NCBI RefSeq assembly: GCF_019444005.1
Contig: NZ_CP049304.1
Location: 1,550,001-1,614,000 of the forward strand
Source: Liquorilactobacillus nagelii DSM 13675
GTDB taxonomy: Bacteria > Bacillota > Bacilli > Lactobacillales > Lactobacillaceae
Reading direction: 5' to 3'
DNA: 64,000 nt
The position numbers were made by a program, and so were the translations under genes. Shown in pieces: positions 27,330 through 43,138 of this stretch (its first letter is position 1; each line of letters starts with the position of its first letter). The notes below the pieces were generated by a model, which worked only from the letters and a program-made list of their open reading frames with translations, was not told the origin of the DNA and did not search any database.

Positions 27330-27386
27330 CTCGGAGGGTTAGCGACAATAATCAGTATTTAACTAGTTATTCTCTTTGTCTCCGAG
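27330..27386 (-). repeat. Inverted repeat between 5S rRNA and tRNA-Glu
   Basis: CTCGGA plus GACAA pairs with TTGTC plus TCCGAG, with the bulge GGGTTAGC on one side. It lies just past the 3' end of 5S and may be an rRNA processing stem. Confidence 0.5.
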
Positions 27387-27397
27387 CAATTCTATGG

Positions 27398-27514
27398 GCA
27401 CGGCAACTTCCTACCCTCACAGGGGGCGATCCCCCAACTACTATCGGCGTTAAGAAGCTTAACTTCTGTGTTCGGCATGGGAACAGGTGTATCCTTCTTG
27501 CTATCGCCACCGCA
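27398..27514 (-). rRNA. rrf: 5S ribosomal RNA
   Basis: About 117 bases beginning TGCGGTGGCGATAGC on the minus strand and containing CCCATGCCGAACACAGAAG and GGGGGATCGCCCCCTGTGAG, typical of Firmicutes 5S. The ends are set from the helix I pairing and are accurate to a few bases. Confidence 0.95.
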
Positions 27515-27593
27515 CTCTTCTTTTGAGAAAATCTTGTTCTCTCAAAACCAGCTAATATCTTTCTCTTTTTCCCTCGAACTCCGTTCTTCTTCT

Positions 27594-30510
<2,917 letters not shown>

Positions 30511-30689
30511 TTGTTTTACCTGCGGTAAAACGGTTATGAGTTTGCGTCAAGAACTTCTTGTTCAAAACTCTTTTAATACGCGGTGTTCTCGGTTTAATAA
30601 AAAAGATATTATCTGGTTTTCAAAGAACAAGTTTGAGAGTAAACCTCTCAAAACTAAACAAAGTTTCGTGCTTGTGCAGGTTCCGTTTC

Positions 30690-32258
<1,569 letters not shown>

Positions 32259-32419
32259 AAGTTTGTGACTCATTTTTATTACTAGCGAATTGACTTCGCA
32301 AATTTTGTCCTTGCTTTCACAAGACCCTGCACATTTGCTTTATCGAAACTTTGTTCAGTTTTCAAAGGTCTACTGTTTTCAACGGCTATTGTGTTGCATC
32401 AACAACAGTCAACTTTTAT

Positions 32420-32447
32420 ATTGTACCATGTGCTCCAAAAATAGCAA
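32420..32447 (-). promoter_or_regulatory. rRNA operon promoter
   Basis: Minus-strand -35 TTGCTA (32442-32447) and -10 TACAAT (32420-32425) with a 16-base spacer, about 160 bases before the 16S 5' end and downstream of the lysS terminator. Confidence 0.7.
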
Positions 32448-32463
32448 GTGTTTTTATAAAATT

Positions 32464-32498
32464 TCGAAAAAAAAGACCGCAAAGTTTTTGCAGTCTCT
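32464..32498 (-). terminator. Terminator after lysS
   Basis: On the minus strand AGACTGCAAAAAC pairs with the TTTGCGGTCT arm, followed by T8. It separates lysS from the rRNA promoter. Confidence 0.85.
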
Positions 32499-32524
32499 TC
32501 AAATTCCTCTTAATTATAACTAAT

Positions 32525-35076
<2,552 letters not shown>

Positions 35077-35153
35077 TTAGCTACACCTCTCCTTTGATCT
35101 TTAATTACACTGTTGCATCATATCATATAACTTTCTTCTCAACAAAGCTATTT

Positions 35154-36035
35154 CTATGAATTTTTTGCCTGCAATTTTTGCAGTTCTGTTTTGTTAAAAT
35201 GATATTTTTTTCCACAAAATTGACAAACCGCTTCTGCCTGGCGATCATCTTCAATTAATTTTTGCAGATCAGCTGATGCAATGCTGGCAAGTGCTTTTGC
35301 AAATCTTTCTTTTGAACAATCACAAAAATATTTTAATTGAACTTTTTCAAGTTCTTTAACTTTAGTTTCAGCGCTTAAATATTTAATCAAAGTTTCTGGA
35401 TGCTGATCTCGAGCCATAATTTCAGAAATGCTGGGCATTTTTTTTAATGTATTTTCTATTTCTACTAAATTTTTCTCTGTTGCTCCTGGTAAAACTTGGA
35501 CTAAAAAGCCACCGGCAGTTATTACCGATTGGTCAGGCTCAACAAAAACAGAGACTCCAACTGCTGAAGGAATTTGCTCAGACTTAGCAAGATAATAGGT
35601 GAAGTCTTCACCCAGTTCTCCGGAAACTAATGGTACTTGTCCAGTAAAAGGGGTCTTGAGTCCTAAATCTTTAGTAATTGTCAAAAAGCCTTTTTTCCCA
35701 ACAGCTCCTTTAACATCAATTTTATGTTGAGAATTCAATGCTAATTCTACATGTGGGTGATGCAAATAGCCTTTAACTTGCCCATTTGCATCACCATCAG
35801 CAATAATTGCACCTACTGGTCCATCGCCCTGCACTCTAACCGTCAATTTACCACTACCTTTTAATAAAGCAGCGCTTAACAAAGCCGTTCCAGTCAATGT
35901 TCTACCAAATGCCGCTGTTGCTGTGCTCCAAGTATCATGTAATCTTTGAGCTTCTTGAACCAAATTAGTTGTTTTAACAGCATAAATTCTTAATTGACCA
36001 TCATAGGCTAATGTTTTTAATAAATAGTCTTCCAT
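35154..36035 (-). CDS. hslO: Redox-regulated chaperone Hsp33
   Basis: 293 residues. The N-terminal folding domain includes TATAAFGRTLTG and VQGDGPVGAI. The C-terminal zinc switch has CDC (FCDCSKERF) and CxxC (CQFCGKKYHF). Oxidation releases zinc and activates holdase function. It follows ftsH after a terminator, in the conserved ftsH-hslO-dusB-lysS order. Confidence 0.96.
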   Translation of the reverse strand: MEDYLLKTLAYDGQLRIYAVKTTNLVQEAQRLHDTWSTATAAFGRTLTGTALLSAALLKGSGKLTVRVQGDGPVGAIIADGDANGQVKGYLHHPHVELALNSQHKIDVKGAVGKKGFLTITKDLGLKTPFTGQVPLVSGELGEDFTYYLAKSEQIPSAVGVSVFVEPDQSVITAGGFLVQVLPGATEKNLVEIENTLKKMPSISEIMARDQHPETLIKYLSAETKVKELEKVQLKYFCDCSKERFAKALASIASADLQKLIEDDRQAEAVCQFCGKKYHFNKTELQKLQAKNS

Positions 36036-36061
36036 AACTTTACCTCAATATTTTTGTCATT

Positions 36062-36107
36062 AAAAATAAAGAGCCGCAAACAAAACTGCTGTCTTGTTGC
36101 AAGCCCT
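36062..36107 (-). terminator. Terminator after ftsH
   Basis: On the minus strand GGGCTTGCAACAA pairs with TTGTTTGCGGCTC with two bulges, followed by TTTATTTTTA. It lies between ftsH and hslO. Confidence 0.65.
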
Positions 36108-36125
36108 TAAATATACCTTTATTTG

Positions 36126-38180
36126 TTAATCTTTTGGATAGTAAGTCGTTGTTTGATTATTATCGTCACTTGAATCAGTATCCGACTCATCCGCTTTTTG
36201 TTTAGCCTCTTCTTTGCGTTTCAAAGCTTCTTTTGATTCTTCAAAAGTAGCTGCTTTTTCACTCGGAAACTCCTCTTCTTTAACAGGCATCTTCCCGGTC
36301 TTGAATAAACTCAAAATCTGTTTTTCATCCAAAGTCTCATATTCCAACAAAGCTTTAGCAATTGTCTGATGCTGTTCGCGGTGATCTTCAATAATCTTCT
36401 TAGCTGAGGTCATACCTTCATTCAGCAAATCTTTAACTTCCTCATCGATTAAGTTTGCCGTTTGAGCTGAATAGTTAGGTTGTCCTGGATAGCCATCTCC
36501 AGCAAACATACTGCTTTGACCTTCATACTGAACCGGTCCGAGTTTACTACTCATTCCATATTCAGTAACCATCGCCCGTGCTAATTGTGTTGCTTGCTGG
36601 AAGTCATTTGATGCCCCAGATGATTGTTGATGGAAAATAATTTCTTCAGCAGCACGGCCACCCATTAATCCTGCAATTTGTTCCTTTAAGTCCTTTTTAC
36701 TTAGTAACATTTGATCTTCTTTAGGCAACATAATAGCATAGCCACCAGCACGCCCACGTGGAACAATCGTTACTTTATGAACAACCCGAGCATCATTTAA
36801 AACTAACCCGACAAGTGTATGACCAGCTTCATGATAAGCAACTGTTTCACGTTCTTTTTTATTGATGACCCGATCACGTTTAGCTGGGCCAGCAATGACA
36901 CGATCTTCAGCCTCATCTAAATCAGAAGCATCAATTTGTTTTTTATCGCGACGCGCGGCCAACAATGCAGCTTCATTCAATAAGTTTTCTAAGTCCGCAC
37001 CTACAAACCCCGGTGTTTGTTTAGCAATCATCTTTAAATCAACATCTTTGGAAAGCGGCTTATTATGAGCATGCACTTTCAGAATCGCTTCCCGTCCCTT
37101 AACATCAGGACGACCTACCAAAATCTTTCGATCAAAACGACCTGGACGAAGCAATGCGGGATCTAGCACATCTGAACGGTTAGTAGCAGCCATAACAATG
37201 ACGCCTTCATCACCTTCAAAACCATCCATTTCAACTAATAACTGGTTTAAGGTCTGTTCACGTTCATCATGTCCGCCGCCCATTCCGGCTCCACGACGAC
37301 GACCCACAGCATCAATTTCGTCAATAAAAATGATTGAAGGTGCATTTTTCTTAGCAGTCTCAAATAAATCACGAACTCGACTGGCACCTACACCAACAAA
37401 CATTTCAACAAAGTCAGAACCAGAAATGGAGAAAAATGGAACTCCTGCTTCTCCAGCAACCGCTTTTGCCAATAATGTTTTACCAGTTCCAGGAGGTCCT
37501 TCCAATAAAACACCAGATGGAATTCGAGCTCCTAAAGCTAAGAACTTGTGAGGATCACGTAGAAATTCAACGACTTCAACCAACTCTTGTTTTTCTTCCT
37601 CAGCCCCAGCTACGTCAGAAAAGCGAACTTTATTCGACTTTTTATCTACTGGCTTGGCCTTAGACTTGCCAAAGTTCATTACTCGGCCGTTGCCACCACC
37701 CTGACCGGCTTGGCCCATCATCATGTAGAAGAAGAAAATAAAGAAAATGACTGGTAATAAATATATCAGCAGTTGAATCCATAAACTGCTTGATTCTTCT
37801 TCCTTAGTATTATTTTTGACATTATTCTTATTAGCATATTGTTGAATCTGCTTAATTGCAACGTCATTAGTCAGAACATTCGTTGAGAAAGATTTAGTCT
37901 CACTGCTGCTAGCCCCTAAACCACCAAAACCTGAAGAACTCGATGTCTTCTTAGCATGACGATATGTACCTGTCACTTTATAGGTACTTCCGGCTGGCTG
38001 CAAAGTGTAACTTTTAACATTATCTTTTTTTAGTTCTGTAATGAATTGACTTGATTGGATTTGTTGAGATTGTGAATTTGTTTTGCCACCAAAAAAGTAG
38101 TACAACATTCCCATAACCCCAAGGAAAACCACAATATAAAACAGACTATTCTTAAAAAGTCCATTCTTTTTATTGTTCAT
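36126..38180 (-). CDS. ftsH: ATP-dependent zinc metalloprotease FtsH
   Basis: 684 residues. Two membrane segments (about 11-30 and 131-151) flank a short extracellular domain. They are followed by an AAA domain with Walker [15 protein letters not shown] and Walker [12 protein letters not shown], and the M41 protease motif [11 protein letters not shown]. It degrades membrane and short-lived cytoplasmic proteins. The C-terminus is a charged Lys/Glu/Asp tail. ATG at 38180 with AGGAGG. It lies downstream of hpt. Confidence 0.97.
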   Translation of the reverse strand: MNNKKNGLFKNSLFYIVVFLGVMGMLYYFFGGKTNSQSQQIQSSQFITELKKDNVKSYTLQPAGSTYKVTGTYRHAKKTSSSSGFGGLGASSSETKSFSTNVLTNDVAIKQIQQYANKNNVKNNTKEEESSSLWIQLLIYLLPVIFFIFFFYMMMGQAGQGGGNGRVMNFGKSKAKPVDKKSNKVRFSDVAGAEEEKQELVEVVEFLRDPHKFLALGARIPSGVLLEGPPGTGKTLLAKAVAGEAGVPFFSISGSDFVEMFVGVGASRVRDLFETAKKNAPSIIFIDEIDAVGRRRGAGMGGGHDEREQTLNQLLVEMDGFEGDEGVIVMAATNRSDVLDPALLRPGRFDRKILVGRPDVKGREAILKVHAHNKPLSKDVDLKMIAKQTPGFVGADLENLLNEAALLAARRDKKQIDASDLDEAEDRVIAGPAKRDRVINKKERETVAYHEAGHTLVGLVLNDARVVHKVTIVPRGRAGGYAIMLPKEDQMLLSKKDLKEQIAGLMGGRAAEEIIFHQQSSGASNDFQQATQLARAMVTEYGMSSKLGPVQYEGQSSMFAGDGYPGQPNYSAQTANLIDEEVKDLLNEGMTSAKKIIEDHREQHQTIAKALLEYETLDEKQILSLFKTGKMPVKEEEFPSEKAATFEESKEALKRKEEAKQKADESDTDSSDDNNQTTTYYPKD

Positions 38181-38267
38181 TTGCTTCCTCCTTGAACTAA
38201 CGACTAATTGCCGTTACATAAAGACGGCTATCAAATAGATAATAGCACAATTGACCTTTATTGACTA

Positions 38268-38810
38268 TTAATTTTTCTCATAAACAGCTGGTTTTAAAAT
38301 TCCGACATATGGTAAATTTCGATAAAAGCCCTGATAATCCAAACCATAGCCAACAACAAATTCGTTTGGAACTTGAAAACCGACATAGTCCGGTGAAATT
38401 GTCTTTTCACGTCGGTCCGGTTTATCTAACAACGTGCAAATCTTAACAGATTTTGCTTGTCGATGCTTTAATAAACTAGCTAAGCAAGCTAAAGTTCGAC
38501 CCGTATCAATAATATCTTCAACAATTAAAACATCACGCCCCTTAACTGAAACATCAAGGTCCTTAATAATTTTAACTGAACCAGATGACTCCATCTCATT
38601 GCCATAGCTAGAAACGTCCATAAAATCCAATTCAATATACGTATCGATTTTCCGAACAATGTCAGCCATAAACATGACGGCACCCTTAAGTACACAAATA
38701 ACCAAAGGCTTTTTATCTTGATAATCATTGGTTAATTTTGCGCCTAATTCCTGGCAAACTCTTTGAATCTGTTCTTGACTATATAAAATTTCTTTGATAT
38801 CGCTATTCAT
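38268..38810 (-). CDS. hpt: Hypoxanthine-guanine phosphoribosyltransferase
   Basis: 180 residues. The PRPP-binding motif is [17 protein letters not shown]; other family parts are [13 protein letters not shown] and [19 protein letters not shown]. It salvages hypoxanthine and guanine. The start overlaps the tilS stop by four bases (38807-38810), so translation is coupled; the tilS-hpt-ftsH order is conserved in Firmicutes. Confidence 0.96.
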   Translation of the reverse strand: MNSDIKEILYSQEQIQRVCQELGAKLTNDYQDKKPLVICVLKGAVMFMADIVRKIDTYIELDFMDVSSYGNEMESSGSVKIIKDLDVSVKGRDVLIVEDIIDTGRTLACLASLLKHRQAKSVKICTLLDKPDRREKTISPDYVGFQVPNEFVVGYGLDYQGFYRNLPYVGILKPAVYEKN

Positions 38811-40177
38811 AAAGCAACCTCGTTCCTAAAAATTATCATGTATTGAATTCTACCATTTACAGCTGCTTCTGACAAATGTCCGTGTTTTACGCCAATTAAC
38901 CAAATCGGTTGATCTTGATTATTTGTTAGCAACCATAAGTTATTACGCTGCGATTGTGCTATCTTATGGTCAATTAATATTTTTTTTACTTTCTGGCTTC
39001 CATTAGTCATTAATAGACGATCACCTTTTTTTCGATGTCTAACTGATAATGGAAAAAATAGATTTGTTGTTAATTTAAAAACTTGATCATGAGGCTGTAG
39101 TAATTGAGGGTTCCATTTAAATAAACCAATTTGATTACCGTCATCTAAACGATGCCATTTTCCAAATTCTAAAGAACAATGAAAATTGGTTGGCTGGGTA
39201 GTTGAATTAGCTTGTCGATAGATGATTCCAAAGCGATTATATTCTTTGAAGAAAAAATAATTTTTTCCTAAACTAATTCTTCCTTGTGGCTTATTTGGAT
39301 TACTTAAAAGTTGGAGAGCCTCTGCTTGCTGTTGCTGGACTACTTTTGCTCTAGGAATACTTAAAATTTTCTTCAGTAGCAACTGTTGCCATGGCTTTGC
39401 CTGTCGCTGCCAACTTGCTAAAGAATAAACTTTTTGATCAATTGTAATTAACTGCAATTTTTGTTGTAACAACGGTTGGATGGCCGCTTGCAGACATCCA
39501 AGTTGTTGCTGATAATCAATAATATGCTCTTTAAACTGAGGATTTTCAGTTACTAATTCAGGAATCAGCCGATTGCGCAGTCGATTGCGCTGAACTGTCA
39601 ATTCAGCATTGGTTTCGTCTTCAAAATACTCAATTTTTTCCTGTCTAGCGAAAGTTCGTAACTGATCTTTAGTAAAAGGCAATAGCGGCCGCAAAATCCA
39701 GCTGTTAGGTAATAAAGAAAAGTTTCTCTTTGCAGCAATACCCTTCAATTGCTGCAACTGACCTCCACGAATTAGTTTCAACAAAAAAGTTTCAACCTGA
39801 TCATCACGATGGTGGGCTGTTAATAATTGATTAATCTGTTGTTTGCGCATTACTTCTGCAAAAAAGTGATAACGAAAATCTCTTGCAGCAGCCTCAATAC
39901 CATGTTTAGGATGCTGCGACCGTGGCCAAGAAGTCATAAAGAGTGGTAAATGATGCTGCTGGCAAAAACTTTTAATAAAATCTGTTTCTTGTTCACTGGC
40001 AGCTCGTAATTGATGGTTCACATAAGCAACTGAAATCTGTGGTCTATCTTGAAAAGGCAGTGATAAAAGTAATTGAAGCATTACCATTGAATCTACGCCT
40101 GTTGAAACTGCAGCCAACACGCGATCAGATTGGTTTAATTCACTAAGACTTAATTGAAACTCTCTTATCATTTTCAT
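38807..40177 (-). CDS. tilS: tRNA(Ile)-lysidine synthase
   Basis: 456 residues from ATG 40177 (another ATG is at 40171). The PP-loop reads [18 protein letters not shown]; the consensus SGGxDS appears here as [27 protein letters not shown], with the ATP-binding His/Asp, and a C-terminal domain are present. The enzyme converts C34 of tRNA-Ile (CAU) to lysidine and is essential. It overlaps hpt by four bases. A terminator at 40193-40225 separates it from the S1 gene. Confidence 0.93.
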   Translation of the reverse strand: MKMIREFQLSLSELNQSDRVLAAVSTGVDSMVMLQLLLSLPFQDRPQISVAYVNHQLRAASEQETDFIKSFCQQHHLPLFMTSWPRSQHPKHGIEAAARDFRYHFFAEVMRKQQINQLLTAHHRDDQVETFLLKLIRGGQLQQLKGIAAKRNFSLLPNSWILRPLLPFTKDQLRTFARQEKIEYFEDETNAELTVQRNRLRNRLIPELVTENPQFKEHIIDYQQQLGCLQAAIQPLLQQKLQLITIDQKVYSLASWQRQAKPWQQLLLKKILSIPRAKVVQQQQAEALQLLSNPNKPQGRISLGKNYFFFKEYNRFGIIYRQANSTTQPTNFHCSLEFGKWHRLDDGNQIGLFKWNPQLLQPHDQVFKLTTNLFFPLSVRHRKKGDRLLMTNGSQKVKKILIDHKIAQSQRNNLWLLTNNQDQPIWLIGVKHGHLSEAAVNGRIQYMIIFRNEVAL

Positions 40178-40192
40178 GTAATTAACCCCGTC

Positions 40193-40225
40193 AAAAAAAA
40201 ATTGTCCTCCAGAGGACAATTTTTC
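40193..40225 (-). terminator. Terminator between the S1-domain gene and tilS
   Basis: A perfect hairpin, ATTGTCCTC and GAGGACAAT, followed on the minus strand by T8. It lies within what would otherwise be a continuous operon, so it may be an attenuator for tilS-hpt-ftsH. Confidence 0.85.
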
Positions 40226-40228
40226 GTT

Positions 40229-40738
40229 TTAACTCCGCCGGCCGCCTCGGCCTCCACGTTTTCCCTCAGTATTTCTCTTTAATGAAGTCAAACGTGCCTC
40301 GCTGTCTTTTAAAAATCCAGCCAATAATGAGTCGAAATCTTGCGACTTATTTTCGTTTTTACGATAATTTTGATTTCTTGAGTTGCCAGTATAGTTATGA
40401 GAATGAGTCTTAACACCTACTCCACCATGATTGGCTGAGCTGTGGTGATTTTCAGAATGATTATTGTGTTTTACATAATTGCTATGTGTTTCTTCGTTAT
40501 GTTTTTCATTGGCTTTGCGAATTGACAAACCAATTTTACCATCCGGAGCAATTGAAAGGACCTTAACAGTTACCTCGTCACCAACACTCAAAACATCATG
40601 AATATCTTTAACGTACTTATCAGAGATTTCACTAATATGAACCAAACCGTTCTTTTTCTCACCTAATTCAACAAAAGCACCAAAATTAGTAATTCCTGAA
40701 ACTTTGCCAGTGACTTTCGCCCCTACTTCAATTGACAT
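40229..40738 (-). CDS. yabR: S1 RNA-binding domain protein (YabR/GSP13-like)
   Basis: 169 residues. One S1 domain occupies about 1-75 (VGAKVTGKVSGITNFGAFVE, then GLVHISEISDKYV). It is followed by a low-complexity Asn/His/Ser region (about 80-130) and a basic end RGGRGGRRS. Bacillus relatives associate with ribosomes. The His/Asn-rich segment makes it longer than the 130-residue norm. ATG at 40738 with AAGGAGG. It is downstream of divIC. Confidence 0.88.
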   Translation of the reverse strand: MSIEVGAKVTGKVSGITNFGAFVELGEKKNGLVHISEISDKYVKDIHDVLSVGDEVTVKVLSIAPDGKIGLSIRKANEKHNEETHSNYVKHNNHSENHHSSANHGGVGVKTHSHNYTGNSRNQNYRKNENKSQDFDSLLAGFLKDSEARLTSLKRNTEGKRGGRGGRRS

Positions 40739-40838
40739 AAAAAAGCTGTTCCTCCTTAAGTTGTATACACTTCAGTATAACACGGCTGAAGCGGTATGCA
40801 ACAAATTTAACAACTATTGATTCATTTTTATAGCTTAC

Positions 40839-41240
40839 TTATTTTTGGCCAGCAGTTTTACTATTATTCGGTAAATTATAAATAGTTTCACCATTTTTAC
40901 TATAGTAATATTTTTCGCGAATTAATTTTTGTAAATAGTCATCATCTTTTAATTGTCGTGTTTGCTGCTTTAATTCACGATGTTGCTGCAAAACTTGGTC
41001 TAATTTACTAGTAGCTACTTTTTTCTGTTGAACTAGGTTACTTGTCAAATGTTGCGTTCGAAATACTTGGCTACCTAGAAGTAAAAAACTAATTGCGAAA
41101 AACGCAATAATAACTATCATGCGACGGCGGTGAACTCGTTTGTTATGCAGTTTTTGCGTCTGCAGCTGCGCTTGGTAACTTTTTTTTTCAAAATAAGAAT
41201 TATTTAGAATTTCAACTTTATTAACACGTTGCCTACTCAA
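40839..41240 (-). CDS. divIC: Septum formation initiator, DivIC
   Basis: 133 residues. A basic cytoplasmic N-terminus with Lys/Arg/His runs is followed by one membrane helix (about 41-60, MIVIIAFFAISFLLLGSQVF) and an extracellular coiled coil (about 65-115) with LKDDDYLQKLIREKYYYSKNGE, the FtsB/DivIC signature. It forms a divisome complex with FtsL and DivIB. It is between the S4-domain gene and the S1 gene, the standard yabO-divIC-yabR order. Confidence 0.92.
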   Translation of the reverse strand: MSRQRVNKVEILNNSYFEKKSYQAQLQTQKLHNKRVHRRRMIVIIAFFAISFLLLGSQVFRTQHLTSNLVQQKKVATSKLDQVLQQHRELKQQTRQLKDDDYLQKLIREKYYYSKNGETIYNLPNNSKTAGQK

Positions 41241-41314
41241 ACAAGCCCACCTCCATTTATTTTCAATTTGATTATAACAAAACCTAGTTTAGTTCGTCTA
41301 ATTAAGTGACCAAC

Positions 41315-41572
41315 TTAATTTTTGGCATTTTCGCTGATAATCTGATACAACCCTTCAGCATCTGCCTTTTTGGCATTTGGTACTAACGCTGTTACCTCAA
41401 TAACTAAAGTCTTATTTCCAAAATTAATTGTTAGTTGATCTCCAATTGCAACATTGGTCGCTGATTTAGCTGGTCTTTGATTTATTAAAATTCTTCCTTG
41501 ATCAGCAATCTGCTTGGCAACAGTTCGCCGTTTAATAATTCGTGATATCTTTAAGAACTTATCTACTCGCAT
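41315..41572 (-). CDS. rqcP: S4-domain RNA-binding protein (RqcP/YabO)
   Basis: 85 residues, almost entirely an S4 domain: MRVDKFLKISRIIKRRTVAK and GRILINQRPAKSATNVAIGD. In Bacillus RqcP works with RqcH in ribosome-associated quality control by adding alanine tails to stalled chains. ATG at 41572. It sits between the MOP-type flippase gene and divIC. Confidence 0.9.
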   Translation of the reverse strand: MRVDKFLKISRIIKRRTVAKQIADQGRILINQRPAKSATNVAIGDQLTINFGNKTLVIEVTALVPNAKKADAEGLYQIISENAKN

Positions 41573-41608
41573 TAAAATTCCCCCTTAACTTCGGTAACAA
41601 TCCTATTT

Positions 41609-43138
41609 TCAATTTAAAAATTTCTGGTCTAAAAGCTGAAATCTGAGTGTACAAGCAAAAAAAGCTATTATTCCAATTGGAATGGCTGCTAATAATACCC
41701 AGAAACTTCCTAATCTGGAAAAACTAACTTGATTTTGAATTAGTAGCGCTGTTATTTTTACGCTGATTCCCATTACAGACAACGTAATCAATAATTTTCT
41801 AAGCCAACCAGCTGTTCGTAAATAAGAAAAACCAACATTTTTTTCAAGTCTTCCTGCGACTATCATTCCAGCCAAAAGACTGAGAACTGAACCCCACGCA
41901 GCACCATTAATTCCATACGGTGTAATCAATAGCCAATTGAAAAACATTTTGCCAATTGTTATTAGTAAGATAACTTTAAAAGCTGCCACTTGCTGCTCCT
42001 CAATTTGCAGTAAGACATTATCTAAAATGATGATCGTCGCTAGAGGAATTGTCAAACTATTAACTGCCAGGGCGAAGGACCCTTGAGCGCTTCCGAATAA
42101 AACCCAATTAATCTGCGGCATCAAGACAGTCAAACCAATTGCAGCAGCGAATGCAAATAACAGCGCTAGTTGAAAAAGCTGCTGAACTTTCAATCTAACA
42201 ATTTGGTTACTTTGTTTTTTTTGTTGGTTAATCAGTGCTGGTAGTGAACTAACCGCAATTGCATTAGTAATTACCAATCCTAATTGTAATAAGGGCTGGC
42301 CTCGATCAAAAACTCCTTTCAAAGCCGCTGCAGTTGTTGGCAGCAAACCACTTGCTTGGAGATATTTTTTCAATGTAAATGAATCAATTAATTGTAGTAA
42401 TATTAATAAAGCTGCATTTAAACAAAAAATTAGTCCTTCAGTAAATAAGGGGCGTGCTAATTTTTTTAATTCTGCCACCGTAACTGCTACTTTTGTAAAA
42501 CGTAATTCGTGAAAAAATACTGGCCAGAAAAAAAGCATCGCCGCGGCTGCTCCAAAAGTCCCACCTAGAATTGCCCAGCTCCCAATTGTGTACAGCGATA
42601 AATGTTGACGAATGCCGATTGCAGCTGCCGCTAAAATAATTCCTACTCGAAGTACCTGTTCAACTAATTGTGAATGAGCGGTTGTCGTCATATCTAAATT
42701 TCCTTGACAGTATCCACGACCAACCGCTAAAAAAGGCATCAACAAATACATCCAACTAACATTTTGAATAACAATTGCTAAATGTGAGTCATCCATTGCA
42801 ACTGCTATTTTAGTTGAAAATAATTGCAAAAGGATAAATAGGCTACCTCCAAAAAGTAGTAATAAATACCAATAATTTCTAGCGATTACCTTTTTTTGCA
42901 ATTGATTGTTTTCTTGAGCTACTTTTTTGGAAATAAAAGCTGGAAAGCCAGTTAAAGCAAAGGTCATTCCAATTCCGTAAAACGGATAAACTTGTTGGTA
43001 AATATAAAAGCCAATATTACCAACCATATTTTGAAAGGGTATTCGATAAACAGCACTTAGTATTTTAACAATCAATGAAGTAATCGCTAACCAAACTGTT
43101 CCATGAAGGAGCAGGCTATTGCTTCGTTTTTGTTTCAT
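41609..43138 (-). CDS. yabM: MOP-superfamily flippase-like protein (YabM/SpoVB type)
   Basis: 509 residues with about 14 membrane segments and the start LLHGTVWLAITSLIVKILSAVYRIPF typical of polysaccharide/lipid II flippase relatives (SpoVB, YtgP, MurJ). The position between mfd and the S4 gene is that of yabM in Bacillus. The substrate is probably a lipid-linked wall precursor, which is inference. It overlaps the mfd stop by 23 bases. Confidence 0.85.
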   Translation of the reverse strand: MKQKRSNSLLLHGTVWLAITSLIVKILSAVYRIPFQNMVGNIGFYIYQQVYPFYGIGMTFALTGFPAFISKKVAQENNQLQKKVIARNYWYLLLLFGGSLFILLQLFSTKIAVAMDDSHLAIVIQNVSWMYLLMPFLAVGRGYCQGNLDMTTTAHSQLVEQVLRVGIILAAAAIGIRQHLSLYTIGSWAILGGTFGAAAAMLFFWPVFFHELRFTKVAVTVAELKKLARPLFTEGLIFCLNAALLILLQLIDSFTLKKYLQASGLLPTTAAALKGVFDRGQPLLQLGLVITNAIAVSSLPALINQQKKQSNQIVRLKVQQLFQLALLFAFAAAIGLTVLMPQINWVLFGSAQGSFALAVNSLTIPLATIIILDNVLLQIEEQQVAAFKVILLITIGKMFFNWLLITPYGINGAAWGSVLSLLAGMIVAGRLEKNVGFSYLRTAGWLRKLLITLSVMGISVKITALLIQNQVSFSRLGSFWVLLAAIPIGIIAFFACTLRFQLLDQKFLN

